Below, piece after piece: positions 8,938 to 9,034 of a stretch of DNA of 9,034 nucleotides. The notes under the pieces are model-generated. The model was not told the origin of the DNA. It saw only the letters and a list, made by a program, of their open reading frames with translations, and searched no databases. A program made the position numbers and the translations under genes. Where the stretch lies: NCBI RefSeq assembly GCF_001854865.1, contig NZ_MDDW01000029.1:16739-25772 (forward strand). Direction: 5' to 3'. Position 1 is the first letter of the stretch. Each line of letters starts with the position of its first letter. Source of the stretch: Rhizobium sp. LCM 4573 (GTDB lineage: Bacteria > Pseudomonadota > Alphaproteobacteria > Rhizobiales > Rhizobiaceae).

Positions 8938-8955
8938 CGTTACTCATGTTACTCA
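8938..8955 (-). repeat. Tandem 9-base repeat at the GS-like stop codon
   Basis: On the coding strand TGAGTAACA is followed at once by TGAGTAACG. The first copy begins with the stop codon of the glutamine-synthetase-like gene. The second lies between it and the GTG start of the oxidoreductase. It also creates a five-codon reading frame (ATGAGTAACGCATCGTGA) whose stop overlaps that GTG. Probably a chance slippage duplication, but it may take part in coupled translation. Confidence 0.45.
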
Positions 8956-9034
8956 GACATTCAGAAGCAGGAATTCCCGCTCCCAAGGACTGATCACCTG
9001 CATGAAGGTCTCGAACTCGCCGCGCTTGACACCG
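8953..9034 (-). CDS. C-terminal end of a glutamine synthetase-family protein (gamma-glutamylputrescine synthetase-like)
   Basis: Only the last 26 codons lie in the window; the gene continues past the right edge. They read GVKRGEFETFMQVISPWERE followed by FLLLNV and a TGA stop. The pattern of an acidic/aromatic stretch, then S-x-W-E-R-E-F/Y-L-L-x-N-V at the very end, is typical of the C-terminus of type I glutamine synthetase-like enzymes in alphaproteobacteria. Directly downstream is the PuuB-like oxidase, and this pairing suggests a PuuA role, joining glutamate to putrescine with ATP. A plain glutamine synthetase cannot be excluded from so short a piece. Confidence 0.7.
   Translation of the reverse strand, partial: GVKRGEFETFMQVISPWEREFLLLNV

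Overview
The window is GC-rich, densely coded bacterial chromosome with no sign of recent insertion. Gene content, order and protein wording point to an alphaproteobacterium of the Rhizobiaceae (Rhizobium/Sinorhizobium/Agrobacterium type). The agl alpha-glucoside genes followed by the Entner-Doudoroff set edd-pgl-zwf is an arrangement I recall from Sinorhizobium meliloti. Genus cannot be settled from the sequence alone.

Layout. Positions 31-2793 (+) hold the last two genes of what is probably an aglEFGAK-type operon: the GH13 alpha-glucosidase aglA and the ABC-transporter ATPase aglK, 18 bases apart. The binding protein and permeases would lie upstream, outside the window. A leader of about 200 bases with two inverted repeats (2794-3002) leads to a small + strand gene (3003-3359) that looks like a degenerate PilZ-domain protein. 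A strong hairpin terminator (3379-3408) then separates the + strand genes from a convergent minus-strand block.

The minus-strand block, read right to left, starts with the C-terminal end of a glutamine-synthetase-family protein (8953-9034, cut by the window edge). Next come a puuB/ordL-type FAD amine oxidase (7644-8933), zwf (6064-7536), pgl (5343-6041) and edd (3425-5242). The first pair resembles the gamma-glutamyl-putrescine (polyamine) route. The last three encode the steps from glucose-6-phosphate to 2-keto-3-deoxy-6-phosphogluconate. eda, the last enzyme of that route, is not in the window.

How it fits together. Alpha-glucosides imported by the Agl transporter are hydrolysed in the cytoplasm by AglA. 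The glucose, once phosphorylated, is fed by Zwf, Pgl and Edd into the Entner-Doudoroff pathway, the main glucose route in rhizobia. The enzymes are ordinary. The less explained parts are the PilZ-like protein, its leader hairpin, the structured spacer between pgl and edd, and an AT-rich inverted repeat upstream of zwf. I found no rRNA, tRNA, CRISPR array, insertion sequence or phage gene, and no convincing new multi-gene system. No stretch over 300 bases lacks a gene.
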